Of a DNA stretch of 64,000 nt, positions 44,075-55,339 are shown one piece after another. Numbering within the stretch: position 1 is the first letter of the stretch; each line of letters starts with the position of its first letter. The stretch lies in assembly GCA_025331445.1 (NCBI GenBank), contig JAIWNE010000063.1:1-64000 (forward strand), written 5' to 3'. Position numbers and translations under genes: made by a program. Source of the DNA: Blakeslea trispora (taxonomy: Eukaryota; Mucoromycota; Mucoromycetes; Mucorales; Choanephoraceae). The notes beneath the pieces were generated by a model. That model ran no database searches, was not told the origin of the DNA, and was given only the letters and a program-made list of their open reading frames with translations.

Positions 44075-47000
44075 ACTGCATTTCAGAAACCTTATCCGGT
44101 TCCTTTTGCTTACAAAGAAGCTGTATTAGATCGGATTCGAGCATGGATTGATGAAGGCGTTATTGAACGGTCAACGGGTCACACTGATTTCAACGTACCC
44201 ATCTTGTGTGTTGCGAAAAAAGATATCGATGGTGTTTGTGATATTTAGGTATGAAAATAGATAAAGGTTTTAGGAGGAAAAATATAGTAAGTAGTTTGAG
44301 ACTGTTTTACGTATGCCTTTATTATGAACAAAATAAATGAGAGTATTTATACCAATTGCTATCTACTATTGCTATTACGTCTTTGACTTCCTTTAGTCTT
44401 TACTCTTTACTAAATCTGGATATTCAAGAGAACAATGTCATAGACTAGTTTGTGTCACCTTTAATGACATATTGACATTTTACTTTCTTTAGCAAGACTT
44501 ATTGCTTATCATCTTCTTTAGTCCAGATTCATAGCACTTGCTTATGAAATCATTCTAGACTGACATAACGTTGATAGAATTACTTAATCCAATTATGATG
44601 TAGATCTTTATATACAAAAATAGACTTCAATTCTTAAGGAATTCATGTTCAGACAAGCCAAACACGACAGTGTTTACTCCATGAAAAAACCTAGAATTGT
44701 TGCAGATGTTAGAAAGTTGAACAACATCTTGGTCAGTAACGATGTTTACCAATTGCCTCTCATCTCTGACATTCATCAACGTATGGGAAATGCGACTATC
44801 ATTTCGACAATTGATATCCGTTCTTGCTTTACTTCGTTTCTCGTAAACCCTAGTCACAAACATAAACTTAGTTTTATGTGTCCTTTCACTAATCTTCGTT
44901 ACCACTTCCGTAAGATGTGCTTTGGCATCACATTCATGTCTGCTTTTGTTCAAAATGTTTTGCAAAACTACTTCCATGATTTGCCTTATGTCTCTATCTA
45001 CGTGGATGATATCACGGTGGCCACTTCGTCTTCGTTGGAGCATCACTTCCTTTGTCTTGGCACAGTGATTTAGCGATTGACTGACGCTAAGTTGCAGATT
45101 AATCCAACTAAATTGGTCATTGCTATGAATTCAGTTCATCTCTTAGATTGGACTATTAGCAATGGTACCTTGTTGCCTGACTTTCGAAAGATTGCTGCAA
45201 CTGCTTCTTGGGAGGAAGCTCCTGCTACAGGTAAACGACTTGCCTCTTACTTGGGATTCTTGAATTATTTTCGAGGATCAATTCCGAACTACGCTACACT
45301 GGCTGCTCCACTTGACTCTCTGCGTTCTTTAAAGTCTCTTGATGGTGTCTGGACTGAAGAGCATACTATGGCTTTTAAGAAACTGAAACTGGCCTTGGCT
45401 TCCGCTGTGATCTTGTCACCTTATGATCCTAAGTATCGCTTGCATGTTGCGACTGATGCATCCAAGTATGGTATTGGTGGTGTAGTCTACTATGTCAAGG
45501 ATAACAGGATTCATTATGTTGGAATGGCTAGTCGAGAACTGAACGAAGCAGAGCAGCGTTACAGCACTACTCGCCGCGAGTTGCTAGGCTTCTTGTTTGT
45601 GTGTCAGCATTTTCATAAGTTGCTATATGGTATTCGCTTTTCCGCTCATGTCGACCATCGCTCACTTGTATTTTTGAAGAGTCAAGCTGTCCCCAACCCT
45701 ATGATGTTGAACTACTATGAGGCAATCTTTAGCTATGACTTTGACATCGTCCATATTCCCGGCGTTACAAACTGCTTGCCTGATGCTCTTAGTAGATTGT
45801 ACTCTCCTGAGTCGTCCAATCTGGAGGAGGGTGAAACCAGCTACAATAGTTATAACGACAGACATATTTTGAAAAAGAATAACATGTCTAGAACCGGAAG
45901 AAAACAAGCGAAAGAAAACAGCTTACTTTCTGACTCTAAACGTACTTTTTCTCATGCACGTCACGTCACTTTGTGCAATGCTGCTATGCGCCGCAAAACG
46001 AAAAATATTGAGGTCACTGATAATACTTCTTTTCCTTCCCGTCTTGCTACAGAAGATGTGGATAATCACGAAGAACCTACTTCTTCTACGTCGAAATCAC
46101 CTTCATCGAGTAAACGTCAATCTGCCGAGTATATGACACCACCTGAAATGGAACGTCGAGATCTTATCGAGCGTACTCATCTTCTTGGTCACTTTGGTGT
46201 GAATGCGATCGAGAAAACCATTCATGCTGACGGTATACATTGGACTAACTTGAGAAAAGATATTGAACGTGTTGTAAAAGACTGTACAGCTTGTCAACAA
46301 CATACCATTCACAAAGTAGGCTATCATCCACCTAGACATATCTTACCCGAAGGAGTCTTTGATCACATTTGTGTGGATCTAGGCACTTTCAATGTTACAT
46401 CGCCTAGTGGAAACAACTTCTTATTACTCGTAGTTGATATGTTCTCACGCTTTACCATTCTAAGAGCTATTCCTGATAAGAATGCATATACTGTTGCAAG
46501 AGAGTTGCTCAGTATTTGGTGTTTATTTGGGTTTAGTAGAATTATTAGTCATGACAACGGATCTGAATTTGTGAACGAAGTCTTGAAGCAATTGGCTGAG
46601 ATGACTGGAGTTGATCAAAGGGTTTCATTACCTTACGATCCTGTCGGTAATTCTATATGTGAAAGATATATGGGCGTGTGCAAACAAGCCAATATCAAAG
46701 CAATTACAGCTGATGCAAAGGATCCTGAAAGTTGGGATTTATATGTTGACATGGCTCAGTACGCTGTCAACGCTCAGTTTAGACACTTGCACAGTACACG
46801 TGCATTCACGGCTATGTTCTTCAGACAGCCGAATCAATTAACTGATTATACCGAAGTGAAGCCCACTTTGACATTTGAAAAATCTGAGCACAAACGTATC
46901 AATGAGCAATTGAAACACGTTAAAGAAGTAGTCGTACCTGCTTTACATGAGCACATCAAAGAGCGTCAAAACACTGACCATAAAAATACTTGAAGTCTCA

Positions 47001-47517
47001 TAACATAGTAGCTGACAGATATCCGCTCAATTCTAAAGTTATGATTATCAATGTGAATCGTAAAGCAAAGACTGAACCTTGTTACGTTGGTCCTTTCACC
47101 ATCAAAGGATGGGCTAAAAGTGGTGCCTACATTCTTGAGGATCTAACCGGTGCATTGTTGTCTAAAGACATACCTACGCATCAGATCAAGATGATACAGT
47201 CAGGAGATCAACGATCGCAATCCGATGTAGCTGAAAAGCATTACGAAGTTCAAGCTATTGTCAATCATCGTGGTACTGGCAAAAACATTGAATACTACGT
47301 CCACTGGCGTGGATATGATGATCAAGCGAAATACAATACATGGGAACCAGCTTCCTCTTTTGACTCGCTAAAGCCAATCAATGATTATTGGGTTAGACGA
47401 AACGTGACTAATGCAGTAACTCAAGGTACAACGCTGCCTGACACTGTCAACAGACGCAAAGATATTTCTTCTGATCGACGTAAGAGAAGATCTGCTCGTC
47501 ACACTACAAGATTATAA
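44075..47517 (+). pseudogene. RT, RNase H, integrase and chromodomain of the Ty3 element
   Basis: RT begins FQKPYPVPFAYKEAVLDRI and VIERSTGHTDFNVPILCV, is broken by a solo LTR, and resumes YSMKKPRIVADVRKLN. IYVDDITVA is the catalytic YxDD. A TAG (45071-45073) follows in frame, then LLDWTISNGTLLPDF and RNase H (VATDASKYGIGGVVYYV). The integrase has an HHCC finger (THLLGHFGV..CTACQQH) and the triad CVDLGTF, SHDNGSEF, SICERYMG, all intact. The frame shifts near 46985. The tail NIVADRYPLNSKVMI leads to a chromodomain (EYYVHWRGYDDQAKYNTWEP) and a basic end at 47517. Without the solo LTR the RT frame is continuous. Confidence 0.88.
44237..44669 (-). repeat. Solo LTR in the RT gene (433 bp)
   Basis: On the plus strand it runs TGTGATATTTAGG..CAAACACGACA, flanked by a perfect duplication GTGTT (44232-44236 and 44670-44674). 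Read on the minus strand it ends ATATCACA like the other LTRs here. Removing it rejoins DGV-YSMKKPR in frame. Confidence 0.88.
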
Positions 47518-47685
47518 ACAATGCTATCTTTTTCTTGACACATTTTTCCCACTGGGTTTTTTACAAGTTTTTTCTCGATAGCATTATCAAACACAATCTT
47601 CTTTACAATCTGAACAACTGAATTAGCCACTCTGTGCCTACCAATACTTGAACAATAGCGATGATCTGATCTTGGAGGAGGGTAA

Positions 47686-47981
47686 TGTTGCATACAACAG
47701 CCTCTTCCAGAGCAATAAAATAAAGTAAGATCAGATTAGGCTTATTGTGACCAGTCTATTTCTATATATAGAATTCTCAGGCTGTTGCGTTCAAATGGTA
47801 CAAAGACTGGATACAATGTATCCAGGTTGCAGGCAATGTATACATTGTGCTCAAGTTACTCAGTTATCATACCAGTATTTCCCATAGTATAAATAGAGAC
47901 AGAAAACATATATCTGAATAAAAACATCTTTCTTTTGGTCTGATTGACTTTTTATTGTTACAAATTAGTGAATATATCACA
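47686..47981 (+). repeat. 3' LTR of the chromodomain Ty3 element (296 bp)
   Basis: Starts TGTTGCATACAACAG directly after the purine tract GGAGGAGGGTAA and ends ATATATCACA. The first 12 bases resemble the LTR at 425. The last 109 bases match the 5' LTR. Confidence 0.85.
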
Positions 47982-48372
47982 AAAGATAGTCTCTCTGAAA
48001 GACTTCTCAGTTATCAGATCATCGTCACCGAGATCTTCAAACATTTCATCCTCGACAGACGGAGGAGAAGTTATTCCTGCGACATCGTGAGATGACAGGG
48101 CATTGCCAGTATATGTGTCAATATCCATGGACTCGCTGGGCTTTTCTTGTCCAATGGGATTACCATTGTTTCTAATATGCGTGGCAGCGAGAGGATTGCG
48201 ACGAGGAGAAGCAGGAGGCAAAGGAGGAAACTCATCAAGAGAGTAGTCGATGTTGATAGCGACAAGGGCACGATGACTACTAGGGGCGTTAGTAACACGA
48301 TGAGCATCACTAGCCTTCTTGGTGTTGTTGGTGTTGTTGTTGGATATTTTCTTAAGTGAAAAATTAGACATC
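47982..48372 (-). pseudogene. N-terminal fragment of an unrecognised protein cut by the Ty3 LTR
   Basis: The minus frame starts at 48371-48374 with MSNFSLKKISNNN, then YSLDEFPPLPPASPRRN and an acidic end (EDEMFEDLGDDDLITE), and runs straight into the LTR at 47981. The Pro-rich EFPPLPP style is common in retrotransposon Gag/ORF1 N-termini, but this is only suggestive. The downstream half is not seen left of the Ty3 element. Confidence 0.4.
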
Positions 48373-48374
48373 AC

Positions 48375-48841
48375 CTACCCCATTTCCTTATTTAATAATT
48401 ATTTTCACCCACCTCATTTATCGGTTTTGAGCATTTCAAAGAAAAGTCATAGAGCTGAAAAAAAATGAGTGTTTTTTTATAGTCCATCACCTCATTCGGG
48501 TCATTTTTCCATGAAATAAAAAAAAAAGTTTTTATTTTTTCTTCAAAGTCTAAAGACCACCACCTTTTTTTGTTGCTTTTTTTTTCTAAGTCCTTGACTA
48601 TTTTCTTGAATTTTATATGATTTCGACATTTTCGTTTCTTCAACTATAATACCAACGCTTACTGTTTATTTGCAGTTCAGCAGTATGATTATGGTAATTG
48701 TAAGTTTACCATTCATATTCTACTTGAATAAATCTAAGTTCTTTTTCCTATTTATCACTTCTGTGGTTATCAATGTTATTATTGCTTTTTCTACTATGTA
48801 TTTCTGTAAGTGTATGTATGAAGGAAAAAGAATAAGTATGT
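48375..48841. other. Non-coding stretch, upstream of one fragment and downstream of the MULE gene
   Basis: A/T runs; short frames only. No feature supported. Confidence 0.35.
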
Positions 48842-50347
48842 TTATTTATGTTTTTTAAATGTCAAATGATAGTTCCAGAAGGATTTGACATTTTCTTTTT
48901 TCTTTAGATTGGCCATAGCTTGATAATGAAGACGATTGATAGCTGGCCAGACTATCTTAATAGAGCGTTTTAGCTCTAAAGTAATCCAATGATTTCGGTT
49001 GACGAAATGCATCAGAAGAGGAAGAGGTTTGGGTCCTGGCTTGTAGTTAGCAGAGTTGAATCTGTCTAACACAGGAAGAAAAGTCAAATGATCGCTGTCG
49101 TTGTCATAAACAGCCACTGGAACACCGAAAGTGCAAGCAGCAATTTGAGCACAATCAGGTGCCATAAACCAATTATTTCGAGAGACAATGGTATTGGCAT
49201 CCATCATCACTTTTTTGCTTCCGACTTTTTCTTCAATGCCAAAGCAGATGATGTTTTTGCATGCATTAAAATCGTATGAATTTCCAAAAGCTTGGCAATA
49301 GAGGTCGAAATTGCTTAGTAGCTGATCGCGCATAGCGTACTTCACTTCTAGAAATTCGTTTTCATCATCGAAGATCTGTGTAGCCAAAGCACAAAAACCA
49401 CAGAAACCGTCTGACTTGACATCAATAATGCTTTTGTATGCATTATCGGGTATGTCTTTGCTTATACGATCTACAAAGCGATTACCTATTCTACTTTGTT
49501 AGAATTCATAGTGTTTTCAACAAACATAGGAACTTACCTTGGTCCTGCTTGTGTTTAGTTCTTTTGGCTTTTCTTTGGTCTTCCAAAGCTTCAGAAATGC
49601 TTAAAAACGCATCTGCGACATTTCTTCTTCTTTTGCCTGAGCAATTAACTTTATGTTCACCATTGTAATAGTTAGCTTCGTTTTCATGTTACTCACAACA
49701 AAGTCTTTTCTTTTACCTTTAATTGCTGTTTTGACCTTTGCATCTAATAAACGTTCTTCTTTCACTACCTCACTTCCATATTCTTTAACTTCGCCTTCTT
49801 CAACTGTGTCTTTTTCATCTTCATCTTCTTCATCTTCTTTTCTCTTTTCAAACTCATAGAGGTACTAGAGTAAACAGTTTAGTTAACAAAGCTATATAAT
49901 AAGTTTTTTGAACCTCTTTACCTTTCCTGTAGTAACCTTTGATCGCATCTGTTCTGCTCTTGTCTTGTTCTTGTTCTTTATCTTTAACCAAGGGCTATAG
50001 CATGGCTCCTTGGCAGGACGGCCAATTTTGTTGACTTCTTGAGATGTAGGCAGTAAAAATGAATCATTACAATCAGGAGCAAGAGTATCGCCATCGCTTG
50101 ACTGAATTTCATAGCTATCCATTGCTTTTTGCATATGGATCAGAAGGGAAGTTTGGCTGTCTGAGGAGTCATCAAGACTACGGAATCTTGCTTCAAGCTT
50201 TAAAATGAAGCGCTGCCATTCATTGGGTGTGTTACTTTAGCCGAGCAAACCTGAGGTAATGGCATCAGCAGGCAAAACTGAGCCATCCATTGCTTTGAAC
50301 TCTTGATTTAGATGCCAATGACGATGCAAATCACCGAGAGCAAAAGG

Positions 50348-51225
50348 TGTGATATTTGCAGTCTCAAATAGATTCAATGAGAGGGAACTCGATTTTTTTA
50401 TTAAAAAGAAAGAGAGGGAACTAATTCTACTGCAAGTCCATGTTGTGTTTATATATTATTTCTATCTCGGTTTCAATCAATCGCTCCGTTATGATTTTAT
50501 CTGTATGAGCAGTTTTCCTACTGGGATGACTGGTCACCTTAATTGAAAGATGGCTGTAGCCAGATTCCATCCCTCGCATTGGATAAGGTGGAGATATATT
50601 GTTTACTTGATTTATATCTTGGAGAGATAATAATTATGCTCGACAAGATATGTTTTAATCTTGATAAGTGTTTCAATATATCAGGCATAACTGTTTCATA
50701 CTTGTTCACTTGTTTCGTTGGATGTTAAGATCAGTTTAGATTAGGTGATAACGATAGACAAGCCCTTTGTAATTATGTCTCAGAACTATCTTTATCAAAG
50801 TAATGATTTAGTCTTTTCTTATAATGAAATCTCTAGAATCATTGCTTGTTTTGTTAGATGCTGCTACCTTGGTATTATAAGGCCTATGCAACCATCTTGC
50901 TATCACATGTGTCATGTCATATAGCCATTTCAAGTATTGATGAAAAGAGAGTCAATGAATATAAATCTGATCATGCTTTCAATGTGTTAGCTAGGCACAT
51001 TGAACGCTTTATATATCATATCATCGCTTTTTACCAATGCTTGTTAGATGTTTGATTTCAGGATTACCTCTGGTAATATCTGAAATGATTTTAGTTTTCC
51101 CACTTTGTGAACATTATTTGATTTATTGTTATTTTGACATTATCTGTCAAAATAATCTTTGATGATGATTAATTGAATTTCCGATTATAAGTCGTTCTGG
51201 CTTCTGTATATGCCCAAATACGACA
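50348..51225 (-). repeat. Solo LTR inserted in the MULE-OTU gene (878 bp)
   Basis: On the plus strand it begins TGTGATATTTGCAG and ends CCAAATACGACA, flanked by AAAGG (50343-50347 and 51226-51230). Both ends resemble those of the solo LTR at 44237. Without it SLGNKP joins to FALGDLHRHW in frame. Confidence 0.82.
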
Positions 51226-52043
51226 AAAGGCTTGTTACCCAAAGAAAAAACGACATGCGGGCACGGAAGAAGAAAGTTAATTCTTGCTGAACAAGAACAG
51301 CTGTCATCATCAGTGCTCATGCCTTCACCAAACTCGACAGCAAGACAGGCAGAGTGAGCAGCAATTAGCGCAGCACGCGAGACTTTTCCTCTGATGGTAT
51401 CCAGCTTTTTGTTGCGCGAAACCAACATGTCACGTTTCTGACTTTCCTTTTGGTTTAGGAGAGCAAACCTGTTTCTTAGCGAAGTGCAGTATGAATCAAT
51501 GTGCTCGAAGGTAGTGACCAAATCCATTCTTCTGGACATTCCAACCTTCAACGCACGATGGCCACTTTCTGCTCTTTGTGTGCTTAAGCAGTTGAAGTGA
51601 GCATACTCTTTGGTCAGATAATTGGCCCATTTTTGTTTGACAGGGATCCAATTTCTTTCAAAGTAGTTGAGCGCCTTGTTGCAGTCAGGTAAATCTCTAT
51701 CAGGATTATAGTCCGAAACATTTTCGGCATCATGAGCTTTTCTGCAATAAGCTTCAAAATATTTCTTGAAGCGCTCAGCACTCTTGCCATGAATCATCTT
51801 TTCAACAAGCTTGATACACTCTTCTTTAGTGTCCTTAATAAAGAAGCGACCATTCTTGTTCAGCTCCTTCTTAATATTACCCATCATGTGCCAAATGCAC
51901 AGCAGTTTTTCCGATTGTGGAAACACTTTATCCAAAGCTAGCATAAGTGGCAAACATTTGTCTGTCACAAACAAAGGCTGCTCAAGATCGGGAAACGCCA
52001 AAATATCTTTCAGCGACTCCAAGAACCAGGCGTAAGTAGCATA

Positions 52044-53674
52044 CAGTGACCCGCAAAACTGTTCAAAAAGATTTTTTTTTACTTTGAACCTTACGATCGG
52101 GTATTCAAACACATTTAAAACCCCTTTTGTCATACCTTGTTAGAAAGCCTCAGTAATATACTATATGATGACCAGGTTGAACAATGATTGGTTGACCTTG
52201 AAATGAATACCACTATTTTAAAAAAAAAGTCTTTTTGAACAGTTTTGCGGGTGTGCATTATATTTTTATTAATAGGGGATTTGACCACCTTTAGCGGCAA
52301 TAAGATCAGCTATTCTATTAGGCATGCTTTCAACAAGATTGTTGCATATTTCAGAATTAATATTGTTCCAAATTTGAGTTACACGATCAAATAACTCAGC
52401 AATAGAGCCTGGAGCAGTGTCAAAGGCAGCTAAACGTCTTTTGACTATACTCCAAAGGTTCTCAATGGAATTCAAGTCGGGCGAGAAGGACGGCCAGTCG
52501 AGAACTTGAATGTTGCAATCCTTGAGATGACGTTTGGTATGCTTGGAAGTATGCTTGGGGTCATTATCATGCTGAAATATGGCGTCATCCTCAGTATAAC
52601 CATAGAATTCTAGCGATCTGACCAACTCATCGTCTATGATTTGAGTGTACAACTCAGAGTCCATCTTGTCATTGATCTTCGCAAGAAAGCCTGAACCTTT
52701 CCAACAAAAGCAGCCACAAAGCATGATGAAACCACCTCCATGCTTGTAGAGATGGTCAAGCTGAAACGCTTTCAACTCCTTATCATCGGCTTTCCAAACC
52801 CATTGAGCACCATCCGAGCCAATTCTGTTGATTTTGGTCTCATCGGAGAACATCACGGGCCTCCAATCGTTGATAGTTCAACTTCTGTGAGCCTCGGCCC
52901 ATTCCAAGCGGTCTTTCATACGCTTAGGTGTTGGAGGAAGGACCTTTGGCTTATGAATAGCTGTCATTTTGGCGCTTTTGAGAAACCTACGCACGGTATC
53001 CTCAGAAACAACAACTTGTTGATCAGCCAAGAATCGCTGCGCATCTTTTGCGGTCTTGAAAACGCCAGTAGAAAGACCTTGAAGTACCTTGCGACCGAGA
53101 TTCTTGCTGATCTTACCTGGTCGGCCACCCGCATGTTGAGGAATCTCCAAGTTCATCTCACCACAAATGTTTGAAACGGTACCTTGACTGATACCAAGCT
53201 GACGCGCTACTTCGCGAACATTTTTACCTTTGGAAAGCATAGCTTTCGCGTCATTTCGTTTGTCATTGCTGATGTGTTTGGGCATGTTGGTAGATGTCAA
53301 GTAGATGTAACTAGATGGAGCAATGTCGATTAAATTGGTCTGACAAAACCAACCAAAATTTACACAAACCTTTAAAAAAGCGAAGAAAAGAAGAAAAAAA
53401 GCAATTACGCGTCAAAATAATTTCAAATACTAGCCCCCCTCCCTTGGTTATAATTTTTCTCGGACACACGCAAAACTGTTCAAAAAGACTTTTTTTTTTA
53501 AAATAGTGGTATTCATTTCAAGGTCAACCAATCATTGTGCAACCTGGTCATCATATAGTATATTACTGAGGCTTTCTAACAAGGTATGACAAAAGGGGTT
53601 TTAAATGTGTTTGAATACCCGATCGTAAGGTTCAAAGTAAAAAAAATCTTTTTGAACAGTTTTGCGGGTCACTG
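52044..53674 (-). mobile_element. Tc1/mariner-type transposon with 212-bp terminal repeats (1.63 kb)
   Basis: Ends CAGTGACCCGCAAAACTG, with long inverted repeats 52044-52255 and 53463-53674 that differ at only a few positions, and TA duplications (52042-52043 and 53675-53676). Each long repeat itself begins and ends with inverted copies of a sequence around CGCAAAACTGTTCAAAAAG. The near-identity of the repeats implies recent insertion into the MULE gene. Confidence 0.92.
52269..53300 (-). pseudogene. Tc1-type transposase (DD34E) with one stop codon
   Basis: Starts MTSTNMPKHISND at 53300 (or MPKHIS, 53285). Helix-turn-helix motif VREVARQLGISQGTVSNI, GRP-type hook AGGRPGKISK, and a second HTH (VVVSEDTVRRFLKSAKM) follow. 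The catalytic residues are FSDETKI, FQHDNDPKHTS and DLNSIENLW, with 34 residues between the second Asp and the Glu, so DD34E. One TGA (52878-52880) separates AEAHRS from TINDWRP in the same frame, and there is no other damage. Length (about 340 residues) is typical for Tc1 transposases. Confidence 0.92.
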
Positions 53675-54663
53675 TATTGCTCGCTACATACAAAAGCAAA
53701 TGCAATTGGAAATGTTTTGAGCACATCTGAACCTAGATTGTGTACGCCATATACACAGATCAAAGGCATGTCACGATCATTTGTTTTATATGTTGCATCT
53801 ATGACTAACACTTGGCCCATTTGTCTTGCATTCTCGATCATAGATTCATAGGCGAAGAAAATGTTCTTCAAACTCACGGATGACCCATCTTTTGCTTGTG
53901 ACACTTGGTATTTGACACAGAACCCAGCAGTTTTCATTTTGTCGATGAGGACCTTTGCGTCTTCTATTTTAGAATTAGGAATTGCCGAGTCTTTGATTTC
54001 GTTGGCAAAGTTTGCAATATCTTGATAGTCCAAGACAGGAACTCCTTCAAAGGTTTCAATGTTCTTTCTGATCTCAGGAACACTGGTGTTTTTTTGAACC
54101 ATTTCGACAATTTTCTTAACGTCTTCAGGCTTCAAAAGGTTCTTTTTACCTTGAGGTACGGCTCTGTTGTATTTGGCATTACAAGGATGATCGTGCCTAT
54201 GTTCATCAGCGTTGCTTGGCTTGTTGATGGACCAATAGCTTCCTTGAGACTTGAAAGTGATTCTAATGATAAACTTGCAAGTAGATTTCCAGCTTTGGTA
54301 TTGTCTTTGGGCATTGGGCTTGGGCTCACTTGATGAAAACCGATCGCTATATTTGCAAGTAAGATACAATCTTTTGTCTTGTTCAAACTTTGATCTAATA
54401 AGGACCATGTTTTCTTTACGGGCCCAATCAAAAATGATATCAGTAAGCGAATCAAGATTATGGAATTTCATGCCAGCAGTGACAGGCAAACGTATTCCAC
54501 CCTCAATAAACGTATAATCATTATCTGACTCGACAGGTTTTTTTCCGGTGTTAGCTCTAACTGCAAATTTGGTTCTCAAAACAGCAGGGTGAGGTTTCAC
54601 AAAGTCATCATCGTCAGCAAAGATATTTTGAAGTTTTTCCATTTTAAGTTTATACAGAGAAAA

Positions 54664-55264
54664 TGTAACGCCCCAGCGTGACCACGAAAAATATAAAATT
54701 TATAAATATCCAAAAAAAATCAACATCATAATAAATAACTTTATCTTACCCTTTGATTTTAAAAATTGACCTCACTAAACAACTGTCTGCCCGAAGTTGT
54801 CTAGAAACCTTATTTTCACTATCAAAAGAGATACCTTTAATAACTCTACCTATCTGATCGATTCCTTGAAGTTATTTTAACTAAGTATCTATTTGTTCGA
54901 CTCTTCGAAATATAAATTATATTCGTTAACTGAAGTCGAGTGACCCTCTAAATAAAACGTCTAAAAACATCTTGATTATCTTTGAACCCTCAAGTTCTTA
55001 AGTGATAACAATTTCTTCTGTCTCTTGTAACTTTACCGCGCCAGATCGTAAATAAGTTACTTCACTCAGACAGTTAGACCAAATCTATAAAGTTTTAACA
55101 GTCTATTACGAAGTCCTTGAGTCCTTACTGGCCTCTTCACTAAAACTACGTGAATTGTCACTCTTTATAAGTCTTACGAGAATTATTTGATACGAGTGTG
55201 CTGTAATAATAATCTACATTACTCTTACTGAAATTAAAACAAATCAATCCCCTCAAATCTTACA
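54664..55264 (+). repeat. 5' LTR (601 bp)
   Basis: TGTAACGCCCCAGCG to CAAATCTTACA. The left end is shared with 61364-61420 and the right end is set by the primer binding site two bases on. Confidence 0.85.
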
Positions 55265-55266
55265 CT

Positions 55267-55284
55267 TGGTGCTCATTACAGGGG
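55267..55284 (+). promoter_or_regulatory. Primer binding site for tRNA-Ile(AAU)
   Basis: TGGTGCTCATTACAGGGG is complementary over all 18 bases to the 3' end (with CCA) of the tRNA-Ile gene at 6256-6329. Confidence 0.92.
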
Positions 55285-55339
55285 GTTTCTTTACACATAA
55301 ACCTCGTCTTTCACTAAAATCCATACTTTTGCGAATAAA

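Larger units (their letters stand above)
37984..47981 (+). mobile_element. Chromodomain Ty3/gypsy retrotransposon, multiply interrupted
   Basis: Order: 5' LTR end, gag, protease, RT, RNase H, integrase, chromodomain, polypurine tract, 3' LTR. That order is diagnostic for Ty3/gypsy chromoviruses. It carries a 3.65-kb insertion (40421-44074), a 433-bp LTR insertion (44237-44669), a TGA in the gag zinc knuckle, a TAG in RT (45071-45073) and a frameshift near 46985. Its 3' flank cuts into a minus-strand frame at 47982. The left limit of the 5' LTR is uncertain. Confidence 0.88.
48842..54642 (-). pseudogene. MULE transposase fused to a C-terminal OTU cysteine protease (copy 2, most complete)
   Basis: Read on the minus strand from 54642. 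There is a FAR1-like zinc domain (KRLYLTCKY..STCKFIIRI..HRHDHP) and a MULE core: VLVIDATYKTND (Asp), LFVTDKCLPLML (Asp), CIWHMMGNI, and STQRAESGHRALK (Glu). The SWIM finger is SCSCSARINFLLPCPHV, followed by PFALGDLHRHWHLN, a Lys/Arg-rich linker (GRPAKEPC, KRRRNVADAF) and an OTU domain. That domain has VKSDGFCGFCALA (Cys), NNWFMAPDCAQIAA and HFVNRNHWITLE (His), and the frame ends at 48842. It is interrupted by a Tc1 element (52044-53674, TA duplication) and a solo LTR (50348-51225, AAAGG duplication). Removing each restores the frame. A TAA at 50237-50239 and GT-AG introns at about 49865-49919, 49660-49725 and 49492-49540 are also seen. A transposase carrying a deubiquitinase-type domain is unusual. 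Confidence 0.8.

Noticed and set aside
51147..52133. Frame starting in the Tc1 terminal repeat as an independent gene
   Set aside because: Its first 25-30 residues come from the transposon end. The rest is the MULE transposase interrupted by that transposon, and its last residues are LTR sequence.
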